A DNA stretch of 64,000 bases from the NCBI RefSeq assembly GCF_900107745.1, contig NZ_FNRO01000001.1:496001-560000 (forward strand), in the 5' to 3' direction. A model generated the notes under the pieces. The model searched no databases, was not told the DNA's origin, and saw only the letters and a program-made list of their open reading frames with translations. Of the stretch, positions 20,775 through 28,804 are shown one piece after another (within the stretch, counting starts at the first letter, position 1; each line of letters begins with the position of its first letter). Both the position numbers and the translations under genes were made by a program. This DNA is from Variovorax sp. YR216. Lineage in GTDB: Bacteria > Pseudomonadota > Gammaproteobacteria > Burkholderiales > Burkholderiaceae_C.

Positions 20775-20810
20775 AGTTTAAATACACCCCTTGTGGGTTC
20801 TTCGATTCAA

Positions 20811-20836
20811 GCCACCGGTCTCCGGTGGCTTTTTTC
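20811..20836 (+). terminator. Intrinsic terminator of tRNA-Leu
   Basis: An 8-bp stem GCCACCGG / CCGGTGGC with a 3-nt loop is followed by six T. It is 36 nt past the tRNA 3' end and just before the tail of convergent rimO. Confidence 0.9.
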
Positions 20837-20852
20837 TTGGGGCTTTGCAGCA

Positions 20853-22259
20853 TCAAATCGGCAGCGCGATCAGGTCGTGGCCCTCCGCACCCACGATGCG
20901 TGCACGGGTGAACTCACCGACCTTCATTGTCTTGCTGATCTTCTCCGGCGGCAGCAGCCGCACGGTGCCGTCGATCTCCGGCGCGTCCGCGTAGCTGCGG
21001 CCGACGCCGCCCTTGCGTCCCATCGCGGGCGCTGAATCCACGAGAACCTGCATCGTGGCACCGATGCGTCTTTGCAGCCTGGCGATGGAGACCGCCTCGG
21101 CGACCTCCATGAAACGCGCGCGCCGCGCCTCTCTCTCGGCTTCGGGCAGCATGCCCGGAATGTCGTTGGCAGAGGCACCGGCGACCGGGCTGTAGGCGAA
21201 GCATCCCGCGCGGTCGATCTCGGCTTCACGGATGAAGTCGAGCAAGTGCTCGAACTCCTCTTCTGTCTCTCCGGGGAAGCCGGCAATGAAGGTGCTGCGA
21301 ATCACCAGTTCCGGGCAGACCTCGCGCCAGCGGGCAATGCGCTCGAGATTCTTCTCCCCGCTGGCCGGCCGCTTCATGCGACGCAGGACATCGGGATGAC
21401 TGTGCTGCAACGGCACGTCGAGGTACGGCAGAACCTTGCCTTCTGCCATCAACGGAATGATCTCGTCGACGCTGGGGTACGGATAGACGTAGTGCAGCCG
21501 AACCCACGCACCGTAGGGCGCGGCGATCTCGCCGAGCGTGCGCACCAGTTCGAGCATGCGCGTCTTGACCGGCTTTCCGTCCCAGAAGCCCGTCCGGTAC
21601 TTCACGTCAACGCCGTAGGCCGAAGTGTCCTGGCTGATCACCAGGAGTTCCTTGACACCCCCCTCGAACAAAGCCTTCGCCTCAGACAACACATCGCCGA
21701 CCGGCCGCGACACGAGGTCGCCGCGCATCGACGGGATGATGCAGAAGGTGCAACGGTGATTGCAGCCCTCGCTGATCTTGAGATAAGCGTAATGGCGCGG
21801 CGTGAGCTTCAGCCCCGCGATGCCGAACGCCTGCGGCACCAGATCGATGAAAGGATCGTGCGGCTTCGGCAGGTTCGCGTGAACGGCATCCATCACTTCC
21901 TGGGTTGCATGGGGGCCGGTCACGGCCAGCACGCTCGGGTGCATCTCGCGCACCAGGTTGCCACCCTGCTCGCCCGTCTTCGCGCCCAGGCAGCCGGTGA
22001 CGATCACCCGGCCGTTCTCGGCGAGGGCCTCGCCGATCGTGTCGAGGCTTTCCTTGACGGCATCGTCGATGAAGCCGCAGGTGTTCACGATGACGAGGTC
22101 GGCGCCTTCGAAGGTCTTCGAGGTCTGGTAGCCCTCTGCGCTCAGTTGGGTCAGGATGAGTTCTGAATCAGTCAACGCCTTGGGGCAGCCAAGGCTCACA
22201 AAGCCGATCTTGGGGGCAGTCGGCAGGGTCGTGCTATCGGGGGAGGCTACTTCGCTCAT
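20853..22259 (-). CDS. rimO: Ribosomal protein S12 methylthiotransferase RimO
   Basis: Radical-SAM enzyme that adds a methylthio group to an Asp of ribosomal protein S12. It has 468 residues. The N-terminal UPF0004 domain holds three Cys for an auxiliary FeS cluster ([30 protein letters not shown]). The radical-SAM CxxxCxxC is in [19 protein letters not shown], and a C-terminal TRAM domain follows. The S12-type specificity is indicated by the [15 protein letters not shown] start, which distinguishes RimO from MiaB. Confidence 0.96.
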   Translation of the reverse strand: MSEVASPDSTTLPTAPKIGFVSLGCPKALTDSELILTQLSAEGYQTSKTFEGADLVIVNTCGFIDDAVKESLDTIGEALAENGRVIVTGCLGAKTGEQGGNLVREMHPSVLAVTGPHATQEVMDAVHANLPKPHDPFIDLVPQAFGIAGLKLTPRHYAYLKISEGCNHRCTFCIIPSMRGDLVSRPVGDVLSEAKALFEGGVKELLVISQDTSAYGVDVKYRTGFWDGKPVKTRMLELVRTLGEIAAPYGAWVRLHYVYPYPSVDEIIPLMAEGKVLPYLDVPLQHSHPDVLRRMKRPASGEKNLERIARWREVCPELVIRSTFIAGFPGETEEEFEHLLDFIREAEIDRAGCFAYSPVAGASANDIPGMLPEAEREARRARFMEVAEAVSIARLQRRIGATMQVLVDSAPAMGRKGGVGRSYADAPEIDGTVRLLPPEKISKTMKVGEFTRARIVGAEGHDLIALPI

Positions 22260-22298
22260 ATCCCCGTATTGTCCCAGCTATCGGCCGGCACGCGGCAT

Positions 22299-22832
22299 TC
22301 AGGGACGCTTGATACCGAATGCGCCCAGGACTTGCTCGGTGTTCTTCTGCATCTGCTCCTGCATCTGCAGGAAGACATTCTTGGACTGTTCGACGTAGTT
22401 GCCCATCAGCCCCTGCAGCATCGGCGATTGAAGCGTCATGAAACGGGCCCACATTTCCGGCGTCAGGCTCTCGGCCTTTTCCGCGAGTTGGGCCTGCACC
22501 TCGGCCATCGCCTGGATGTTCTTTTCCAGATACGGGCCCATGTAGCCCTGCATGGCTTGGCCATAGAACCGGATGATGCTGGCAAGCACCTGCTCTGTGA
22601 ACATCGGCGCGCCGCCAGCCTCCTCCTCGAGGATGACCTGCAGAAGGATGCTGCGCGTCAGATCGTCGCCGGTCTTGGCATCTCGCACGACGAAGGACTC
22701 CTTGTTCATGACAAGCTGCTTCACCTCGGCAAGCGTGATGTAGCTGGAGGTTTCCGTGTCGTAGAGCCTTCGGTTCGGATACTTCTTGATCACCCGCTGG
22801 ACCGGCTTGACACCGGACTTCTTGCTCTGCAC
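22299..22832 (-). CDS. phaR: Polyhydroxyalkanoate synthesis repressor PhaR
   Basis: DNA-binding repressor of phasin genes that also binds PHB granules. The N-terminal PHB accumulation regulatory domain (VIKKYPNRRLYDTETSSYIT, residues about 14-33) is followed by the second family domain and a Met/Gln-rich C-terminus (MQEQMQKNTEQ). I place the start at a GTG (22832) because an AAGGAG Shine-Dalgarno sequence lies 6 nt before it; the frame is open further up to an ATG at 22856 that has no ribosome binding site. This gives 177 residues, close to the 183 of the Ralstonia protein. Its presence implies PHB storage. Confidence 0.92.
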   Translation of the reverse strand: MQSKKSGVKPVQRVIKKYPNRRLYDTETSSYITLAEVKQLVMNKESFVVRDAKTGDDLTRSILLQVILEEEAGGAPMFTEQVLASIIRFYGQAMQGYMGPYLEKNIQAMAEVQAQLAEKAESLTPEMWARFMTLQSPMLQGLMGNYVEQSKNVFLQMQEQMQKNTEQVLGAFGIKRP

Positions 22833-22930
22833 TAGGGACTCCTTCGAATTTCGCATCAGGGCGTGCAAACGATTCTAGGGAGCGGCCATATTGCGCCGCG
22901 CCAAGGTTTACCCTGACCGAAAAGAAGGCG

Positions 22931-23299
22931 TCAGTCCAGCGATGTCGCGTACTCGGCGCCGCAGATCTTGCAGGTGCCCGTCTCGGGGCGCTCGTCCGTG
23001 GCCTCCCGGTACTGCAGCGGGCTCTTGATGCCGTTGAACACCCAGCACCGCGGACAGTGTTCCTGCCCCGCGACCGGCAGATAGGCGCGTGCGCGCTGCT
23101 CGGCCCGCTCGCGGGTCACCGGAGTCCCCTGACGAAGGGTGCGCGCCACTTCCTCCGCCGCCATGGTGCCGGCACGGCCGTTGGCCCGGTCGTTGAGTCC
23201 GTAGACCACCCGCGCGAATTCGAGCGGTGCCTGCCGCACCAGCGCCGCGATGCGAAGTTCTTCTAGCGTTGGATCGATCTCGGCGGCGGGGGTGTTCAT
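22931..23299 (-). CDS. Small CxxC-pair protein of unknown function
   Basis: 122 residues. I do not recognise a characterised family. The C-terminal third has two Cys pairs, CPRC (about 83-86) and CKIC (about 112-115), spaced like a zinc ribbon. The rest is helical and charged with no membrane segment or signal peptide. The coding frame is well supported by start context (AGGGAACAG shortly before ATG) and by length without stops in all-GC codon usage. It stands between phaR and tRNA-Val and may be a nucleic-acid or protein-binding zinc protein; that is inference only. Confidence 0.65.
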   Translation of the reverse strand: MNTPAAEIDPTLEELRIAALVRQAPLEFARVVYGLNDRANGRAGTMAAEEVARTLRQGTPVTRERAEQRARAYLPVAGQEHCPRCWVFNGIKSPLQYREATDERPETGTCKICGAEYATSLD

Positions 23300-23491
23300 C
23301 TGTTCCCTGGAGTCGAGTGCATTGAGGTGACGAGCGGCAAGTTACCACATCTGACGCCGCAGCCGCCAGTCACCCGAAGGCCATAGACCGATAAGCGATC
23401 CAAAGCGTGAATCGGGGAGGAGAAACGGGAAGGAGGGAGAAGGACTTGATCAGTTTGCGTCTGGTGGTTAATCAGACTTGACCAAGTAAAT
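23300..23491. other. Intergenic region with purine-rich tract
   Basis: Gap of 192 nt between the small CxxC gene and tRNA-Val. At 23414-23443 there is a 30-nt run with a single pyrimidine on the plus strand. I see no open frame, convincing promoter or terminator with a T run here. Confidence 0.4.
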
Positions 23492-23568
23492 TGGTAGGCG
23501 CGATTGGACTCGAACCAACGACCCCCACCATGTCAAGGTGGTGCTCTAACCAGCTGAGCTACGCGCCT
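23492..23568 (-). tRNA. tRNA-Val (anticodon GAC)
   Basis: A 77-nt tRNA on the minus strand with acceptor stem AGGCGCG / CGCGCCT and encoded CCA. The anticodon arm CCACC-TTGACAT-GGTGG reads GAC, decoding GUC/GUU. The T arm carries GGTTCGAGTCC. It lies 48 nt downstream of relA with its own extended -10 promoter. Confidence 0.97.
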
Positions 23569-23588
23569 GTGTGTATTCGAGAGATGAG

Positions 23589-23597
23589 AGTATAGCA
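23589..23597 (-). promoter_or_regulatory. tRNA-Val promoter, extended -10 box
   Basis: Minus-strand TGCTATACT followed by CTC, about 21 nt upstream of the tRNA 5' end, leaving a leader of roughly 14 nt. It is identical to the rpsB -10 nonamer at 13420-13428. No clear -35 is visible. An AGGCT/AGCCT mini-hairpin with an A-rich loop lies just upstream and could help end relA transcription. Confidence 0.6.
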
Positions 23598-23616
23598 GGC
23601 TTTTTCGAGCCTCTTT

Positions 23617-25899
23617 TCACCGACGTCGCACAGAACGCACACCGATCACCGAAGCAACCACCGTGAGCACCTGCGCGAGCCGCGCGGCATCGGCGATCTC
23701 GACGGTGAAAGTCATCCAAGCCGTCCCCTTGACGGACTGCGTCTGCACGCCGATCACATTCATCTTCTCGCGCGCGAACACGTCGGAGATATCGCGCAGC
23801 AAGCCCTGTCGATCCGCGGCTTCGATCGCGACATCGACCGCATAGACCGCGGCGCCGTCGCCCTTCTGCGCACCCCACTCGACGTCGATCACGCGCTCCG
23901 CGTTCTGGCTCGCCATCGACCTGAAGTTGCTGCAGTTGGCGCGATGGATGCTCACGCCGTGCCCCTTCGTGACGAAGCCGCGGATCGCGTCGGGGGGCGC
24001 CGGCTTGCAGCACTTGGCAAGCTGCGTCATCAGCGAAGACACACCGACCACCAGCACGCCGCCGCGTCTGGCCTGTTCGCTGCCGCGCGCCTTCTTGATG
24101 ACGACGCCGTCGTCGGGACTGGCCGGTGGCTCGGGTGGACGCAACAGCAGCTCGATATTGCGCAGCGAAAACTCGTCCTTGCCGACCACCTCGAACAGGT
24201 TGTCCGCCGACTTGAAGCCGAGCTGGGACGCGAGGTCGTCCAGCTTGAGCGCCGTCTTTCCTTCGCGCTGCAGGAGCCGTTCGACCGCCTCGCGACCGCG
24301 CGCCACCGTCTCGTGCGTGATCTGCGCGTTGAACCAGGCCCTGACCTTCGCCCGCGCCCGATGGCTCACCAGATAGCCCAGCTCGGCGTTGAGCCAGTCG
24401 CGCGACGGACCACCCTCCTTCGCCGCAATGATCTCGACCGTCTGGCCGTTCTGCAGCGGCGTGTTGAGCGGCACCATCACGCCGTCGACGCGCGCACCGC
24501 GGCAGCGATGGCCGAGGCTGGTATGGACCGTGTACGCGAAATCGACGGCCGTCGCGCCCTGCGGCAACTCGACGATGGCGGCATCGGGTGTCAGCACGTA
24601 GATGCGGTCGTCGAAAAGCCCCTGCCCCTGTTGCCCGCCGGACAGATCGCGCTCCCAGGCAAGGAGCTGCCTGAGCACAGCGATCTTCGCGTCGTACTCG
24701 CCCGTCGCCCACACGCCGGCATAACCTTTCTGGCCAGCCTCCTTGTAGGCCCAGTGCGCGGCCACGCCATGCTCGGCATGGTCGTGCATTTCCTCCGTGC
24801 GGATCTGGATCTCGATCGGCTTGCCCGCACGGCCGCCGATCACATCGCGCACCACCGTATGCAACGACTGATAGCCGTTGGGCTTGGGCCGCGCAATGTA
24901 GTCGTCGAACTCCGCGTCGATCGGCTGGAAGTGCGAGTGCACCCACGCAAGCGCCGCATAGCAATCCTTGACGTCGCCCACGATCACGCGCAGCGCCATG
25001 ATGTCGAAGACCTGTTCGAAGTCGAGCGACTTGCCGCGCATCTTCTTGACGATGCTGTAGATGTTCTTCGGCCGGCCCTGCACCTTGGCCTTGATGCCCT
25101 CGGCGGCCAGCTCGCGCTCGAGGCGCGTGCGCAACTGCTCGACGTAGCTTTCGCGCTCGACGCGCTTCTCTTCGAGAAGTCGCGCGATGAGCTTGTACGT
25201 CTCCGGCTCGAGGAAGCGGAACGAGAGGTCCTCGATCTCCCACTTCACCTGCCAGATGCCCAGGCGGTTGGCCAGCGGCGCGAACACCTGCAGCGATTCG
25301 CGCGCGACGTTCTCGGGCGGAGGTTGCTTGGATGCCGCTGCATAGCGCAGCGTCTGGAGCCTGGATGCCAGCCGGAGCATGACCACGCGCAGATCGCGCG
25401 AGAAGGCCAGCAGCATCTTGCGCACGTTCTCCGTCTGCGTGCCCGCGCTTTCGCTCAGATGGCCGCTGGCCGCGGCCGAACGCGCCTGCTTCTGGACATA
25501 CACCAGCTTTGTCGTCTCGACGGCGAGCGCAGCGAAGTTGTCGCCGAAGACCTTCGCGATGACTTCCTGCGGGCGGTTCAGGTGCTGGCACGAGTAGACA
25601 AGGTAGCTCGCCGCCTGCATCGCTTCGGAGCCGCCCATCGACGCGACGATGTGCGCCACGGCATCGGCATGCGCCAGCGTGTTCTCGCCGGTGTCCAGCG
25701 TTTCGTCGGCGATCAGCGGCTCGGCGAATGCGCGTGCGCGCGCGAGCATGTTCTCCATCACCGGCGTCCGCTCCGCCGTTGCGGCGGACAGCGGATAGTC
25801 GACCAAGATCGACTCCGGCGTGGATGACGCCTGCAGGCTGGTTTGCTCGCGCTTCACGGTGTCGATCGCCGGAAATCGGATCGCCTTGCCATCCGGCAA
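23617..25899 (-). CDS. relA: GTP pyrophosphokinase RelA ((p)ppGpp synthetase)
   Basis: Makes (p)ppGpp on stalled ribosomes during amino-acid starvation. It has 760 residues: a pseudo-hydrolase domain (about 60-200), synthetase domain (about 230-400, GRPKNIYSIVKKM, KPNGYQSLHTVVRD, EIQIRTEEMHDHAEHGVAAH), TGS domain (DRIYVLTPDAAIVELPQGAT), helical/zinc-finger region (KCCKPAPPDAIRGF) and an ACT domain at the end. The HDxxED hydrolase motif is replaced (YSCQHL), and the synthetase carries EFDD, the RelA-type ExDD motif, so it is RelA and not SpoT. The start is uncertain: a TTG at 25899, or a GTG at 25857 giving 746 residues, close to the 744 of E. coli. Neither has a strong ribosome binding site. 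Confidence 0.95.
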   Translation of the reverse strand: MPDGKAIRFPAIDTVKREQTSLQASSTPESILVDYPLSAATAERTPVMENMLARARAFAEPLIADETLDTGENTLAHADAVAHIVASMGGSEAMQAASYLVYSCQHLNRPQEVIAKVFGDNFAALAVETTKLVYVQKQARSAAASGHLSESAGTQTENVRKMLLAFSRDLRVVMLRLASRLQTLRYAAASKQPPPENVARESLQVFAPLANRLGIWQVKWEIEDLSFRFLEPETYKLIARLLEEKRVERESYVEQLRTRLERELAAEGIKAKVQGRPKNIYSIVKKMRGKSLDFEQVFDIMALRVIVGDVKDCYAALAWVHSHFQPIDAEFDDYIARPKPNGYQSLHTVVRDVIGGRAGKPIEIQIRTEEMHDHAEHGVAAHWAYKEAGQKGYAGVWATGEYDAKIAVLRQLLAWERDLSGGQQGQGLFDDRIYVLTPDAAIVELPQGATAVDFAYTVHTSLGHRCRGARVDGVMVPLNTPLQNGQTVEIIAAKEGGPSRDWLNAELGYLVSHRARAKVRAWFNAQITHETVARGREAVERLLQREGKTALKLDDLASQLGFKSADNLFEVVGKDEFSLRNIELLLRPPEPPASPDDGVVIKKARGSEQARRGGVLVVGVSSLMTQLAKCCKPAPPDAIRGFVTKGHGVSIHRANCSNFRSMASQNAERVIDVEWGAQKGDGAAVYAVDVAIEAADRQGLLRDISDVFAREKMNVIGVQTQSVKGTAWMTFTVEIADAARLAQVLTVVASVIGVRSVRRR

Positions 25900-26004
25900 G
25901 CCTCACGGAGGGCGTGATGAAGGGCTGGCGCGGTCATGTCGAAAGCGAAGTCGCGATGAAGATAATGGTCTCGTTGCATCCTACTTCAACCGGAGTCCAC
26001 CATC

Positions 26005-26775
26005 ATGCTCAAAGGCAAAACCGCGCTCGTCACGGGGTCCACCAGTGGCATCGGCCTTGGAATCGCCAAGGCGCTTGCACAACAAGGCGCAAACATCGTT
26101 CTCAATGGCTTCGGCGATTCCGAACAGCCGCGCGCCGAGGTCGCAGCGCTGGGCGTCAAGGTCGAATACCACGGCGCCGACATGAGCAAGCCCGACCAGA
26201 TCGCAGACATGATGAAGTTCGCCGCCTCGAAATTCGACCGTGTGGACGTGCTCGTGAACAACGCCGGCATCCAGCACGTCGCGAACGTCGAGGACTTTCC
26301 GCCGGAGCGCTGGGACGCGATCATCGCGATCAATCTCACGAGCGCATTCCACACCACCCGCCTCGCCATTCCTGCGATGCGCCGGGCCAACTGGGGCCGA
26401 GTCATCAACATCGCGTCGGCGCATGGGCTCGTCGCTTCGGCGCAGAAGTCGGCCTACGTCGCGGCCAAGCACGGCATCGTCGGGTTCACGAAGACGGTCG
26501 CACTCGAAACCGCGACCACTGGCGTGACCTGCAACGCCATCTGCCCCGGCTGGGTGCTGACGCCGCTGGTGCAGAAGCAGATCGACGACCGCGCCGCACG
26601 CGAAGGCATCTCGGTCGCGCAGGCCCAGAAGGACCTGCTCGGCGAAAAGCAGCCCTCGCTGCAGTTCACCACGGTCGATCAGCTGGGCGGGCTGGCCGTG
26701 TTCCTGTGCTCGCCGGCAGCCGATCAGGTCCGCGGCGTCGCCTGGCAGGTCGACGGCGGCTGGACCGCCCAGTAA
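26005..26775 (+). CDS. bdhA: 3-hydroxybutyrate dehydrogenase
   Basis: NAD-dependent SDR that interconverts (R)-3-hydroxybutyrate and acetoacetate, part of PHB turnover. It has 256 residues. The cofactor motif is TGSTSGIGLGIAKALA; NNAGIQHV, Ser in INIASAHGLV and YVAAKHGIVGFTK complete the active site. The C-terminus VRGVAWQVDGGWTAQ is characteristic of bacterial BDH. It diverges from relA; PhaR nearby fits PHB metabolism. The specific substrate assignment is from family likeness, not from genetic context alone. Confidence 0.9.
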   Translation: MLKGKTALVTGSTSGIGLGIAKALAQQGANIVLNGFGDSEQPRAEVAALGVKVEYHGADMSKPDQIADMMKFAASKFDRVDVLVNNAGIQHVANVEDFPPERWDAIIAINLTSAFHTTRLAIPAMRRANWGRVINIASAHGLVASAQKSAYVAAKHGIVGFTKTVALETATTGVTCNAICPGWVLTPLVQKQIDDRAAREGISVAQAQKDLLGEKQPSLQFTTVDQLGGLAVFLCSPAADQVRGVAWQVDGGWTAQ

Positions 26776-26793
26776 GCGTCCGCTACGGTCCAG

Positions 26794-27504
26794 CTACTTG
26801 AGCTGGACCGATCCGGAGACGTTCACCACCACGCTGGTCTTGCCCGCCTCGATCGGCACCGGTGCATCCGACGCCGAGGCTGCCTTGGCCATTTCCATCG
26901 CCATCACGCGCGGCTGGATGGGCCCGCCGAGGTGCGAGTTGACCGCCACCTCGCGCAGCGTGTAGCCGGCAAAGCCCAGCCGCTTGGCCAATTCGTCGGC
27001 CCGCTGCTTGAAGTTGTCGATCGCCTGACCCTGGGCTTCGGACTCGACCTTGGCCTGCTGTTCGCGGCTCAGGCTGAACCCGACGTTCCGCACGGTCAGG
27101 GTCGAGATCCGGCCCGCGGTCTGGGCGATGCGCGGAAAATCCCGACCTTCGAGAATCAGGTCAGCAGTCCCTTGCCAGCCGGTGAGCTTGCCGTCGCGGC
27201 TGCGGCGGGGCGACATGGTGAAGTTCCCGGTGTGCACATCGAGTTGCCCTGCCTGCGCATTCTTGCGCGCTTCGGCGAGCGCAGCGTCGAGCGCAGACTT
27301 GAGCTGCGCCTGCACAGCGCTCGCATCAGTGCCATCGCGCGTCGTCGAGAGCGTCATGCTCAACTGATCCTGCTGGACTTCCACCGTGGCCGTGGCCGAC
27401 AGCTGCAGCACGTTCTGCGGCGAGGGAAGCGTGACGGCCTGCGACCAAGCGGCCGAAGCACCCATCAGGACGGCGCAAGCCGCCAACCATTTGGCTCTGT
27501 TCAA
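26794..27504 (-). CDS. Exported SIMPL-domain (DUF541) protein
   Basis: Periplasmic protein of the SIMPL/DUF541 family; E. coli YggE belongs here and is linked to oxidative-stress phenotypes, but the biochemical role is unknown. I start at TTG 27504, with AAAGGAA 8 nt upstream, giving a clean signal peptide (NRAKWLAACAVLMGASAAWS, cleaved near SQA) and 236 residues. The frame is open to a TTG at 27531. The body contains the family patterns LSATATVEVQQDQLSMTLS and GFSLSREQQ. It converges with bdhA with an 18-nt gap. Confidence 0.88.
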   Translation of the reverse strand: MNRAKWLAACAVLMGASAAWSQAVTLPSPQNVLQLSATATVEVQQDQLSMTLSTTRDGTDASAVQAQLKSALDAALAEARKNAQAGQLDVHTGNFTMSPRRSRDGKLTGWQGTADLILEGRDFPRIAQTAGRISTLTVRNVGFSLSREQQAKVESEAQGQAIDNFKQRADELAKRLGFAGYTLREVAVNSHLGGPIQPRVMAMEMAKAASASDAPVPIEAGKTSVVVNVSGSVQLK

Positions 27505-27550
27505 GACTGAATTCCTTTGGATTGAAGACAAGGCTCGCGCCGGGCGCCGC

Positions 27551-27889
27551 TCACGGGCGCGACTTGCCCAGCGCCACGCCCTTGAAATCGGGCCCCGGAA
27601 CCATGCGCTCGGCCGGCACGGATTCTGTCGGAACCAGCCGCGGCGCCGATTGTTGTCGTACCTGTTGACGCAATTCCGCCAGTTCGGCAGGCGTCAGCCT
27701 GCGACCCGCCATCGCCTCGCCCTGCTTGGCCTCGGCGCGGGTGGCCGCACGATGGGCCTCGACCGCATCGCGCAGGCTGCGCTGCTGGGCGCCACCAGTG
27801 GGGAAGTAGCCGACGGGGCCCGCTTCGGCAAAGGGACCGAGCGATGCGCAGGCAAGGACAAATGGCAGTGCGAATTTGTTGCTATTCAT
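27551..27889 (-). CDS. Small exported protein of unknown function
   Basis: 112 residues. An N-terminal signal peptide (about 1-23, SNKFALPFVLACASLGPFAEA) is followed by a short charged helical region with an LTPAELAELRQQVRQQ stretch, a motif seen in many small secreted betaproteobacterial proteins. No enzyme motif and no Cys after the signal peptide. It sits upstream of the SIMPL gene in the same direction (46-nt gap to its start) and may be co-transcribed. I do not recognise a named family. Confidence 0.65.
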   Translation of the reverse strand: MNSNKFALPFVLACASLGPFAEAGPVGYFPTGGAQQRSLRDAVEAHRAATRAEAKQGEAMAGRRLTPAELAELRQQVRQQSAPRLVPTESVPAERMVPGPDFKGVALGKSRP

Positions 27890-28038
27890 AACGACTGTGA
27901 GACAGCAACAGCGACTTTGCCATCCCAAAGCAATGCGTGAACGTCCTACCCGCTAACGGCCGCAAGTTTTGTAACTTAGTGTCAAACAACTACCCAAAGC
28001 GGCACATCGGGTGCGCAACACCCTCAAAATCGGCGTTG

Positions 28039-28058
28039 TTACAAATTCACCGTTGTAA
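28039..28058 (+). promoter_or_regulatory. TTACAA-N8-TTGTAA inverted repeat just before ompR
   Basis: A perfect 6+6 inverted repeat with an 8-nt centre ends 2 nt before the ompR ATG; another TTGTAA is at 27969-27974. TGTAA-type half sites resemble elements bound by OmpR-family regulators. Autoregulation is inference. There is no Shine-Dalgarno sequence between the repeat and the ATG. Confidence 0.4.
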
Positions 28059-28060
28059 AA

Positions 28061-28792
28061 ATGAATCAGACTCCAGCTCGCACCGACAAGATCGTGATCG
28101 TCGACGACGACGCCCGCATCCGCGACCTGCTGCGTCGCTACCTCACCCAGGAGGGCTTCGAGGTCATCGTGGCTGAAGACGGCAAAGCGCTGAACCGGAT
28201 CCTGCTTCGCGACACGGTCGATCTGATCGTGCTCGACCTGATGATGCCCGGCGAGGACGGCCTCTCCGTTTGCCGCCGGCTCCGGGCCGCCAACGACCGC
28301 ACTCCGATCATCATGCTGACCGCCAAGGGCGAGGACGTCGACCGCATCGTCGGCCTCGAGGTCGGCGCCGACGACTACCTCGGCAAGCCCTTCAATCCGC
28401 GCGAACTGCTGGCCCGCGTCCATGCGGTGCTTCGTCGCCGGCCGCCGCTGGAGGCGCCCGGCGCCCCATCGACCGACAACGAGACCGTCAACTTCGGCCC
28501 GTTCAGCTTCGACCTGGGCTCCCGCACGCTCAAGAAGGATGGGGAGGAGCTGTCGCTGACCACCGGCGAATTCGCGATGCTGAAAGCGCTGGTGCGGCAT
28601 CCGCGCCAGCCGCTCTCACGGGAAAAGCTCGCCCAGCTCGCGCGCGGTCGCGAGTTCGAGCCCTTCGACCGCAGCCTGGACGTGCAGATCTCGCGCCTGC
28701 GCAAGCTGGTCGAATCCGACGCCGCGGCGCCGCGCTATATCCAGACGGTCTGGGGCGTCGGCTACGTGTTCGTGCCGGACGGCACGACCTGA
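28061..28792 (+). CDS. ompR: Response regulator OmpR
   Basis: Transcription factor of an osmotic/envelope two-component system. It has 243 residues. The receiver domain (9-122) has acidic pocket VDDDAR, phospho-acceptor D59 (LIVLDLMMPGEDG), T87 and K109 (ADDYLGKPFNPREL). A C-terminal winged-helix DNA-binding domain (about 148-240) ends YIQTVWGVGYVFVPDG. The RFNPRE-like and GVGYVFVPDG segments match OmpR rather than PhoB-type regulators. envZ begins 12 nt downstream. Confidence 0.94.
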   Translation: MNQTPARTDKIVIVDDDARIRDLLRRYLTQEGFEVIVAEDGKALNRILLRDTVDLIVLDLMMPGEDGLSVCRRLRAANDRTPIIMLTAKGEDVDRIVGLEVGADDYLGKPFNPRELLARVHAVLRRRPPLEAPGAPSTDNETVNFGPFSFDLGSRTLKKDGEELSLTTGEFAMLKALVRHPRQPLSREKLAQLARGREFEPFDRSLDVQISRLRKLVESDAAAPRYIQTVWGVGYVFVPDGTT

Positions 28793-28804
28793 GGCCAGAA
28801 GCCC

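Noticed and set aside
23414..23443. Purine-rich tract as a regulatory element
   Set aside because: Only one copy seen and no partner structure or adjoining start codon; no support for a function.
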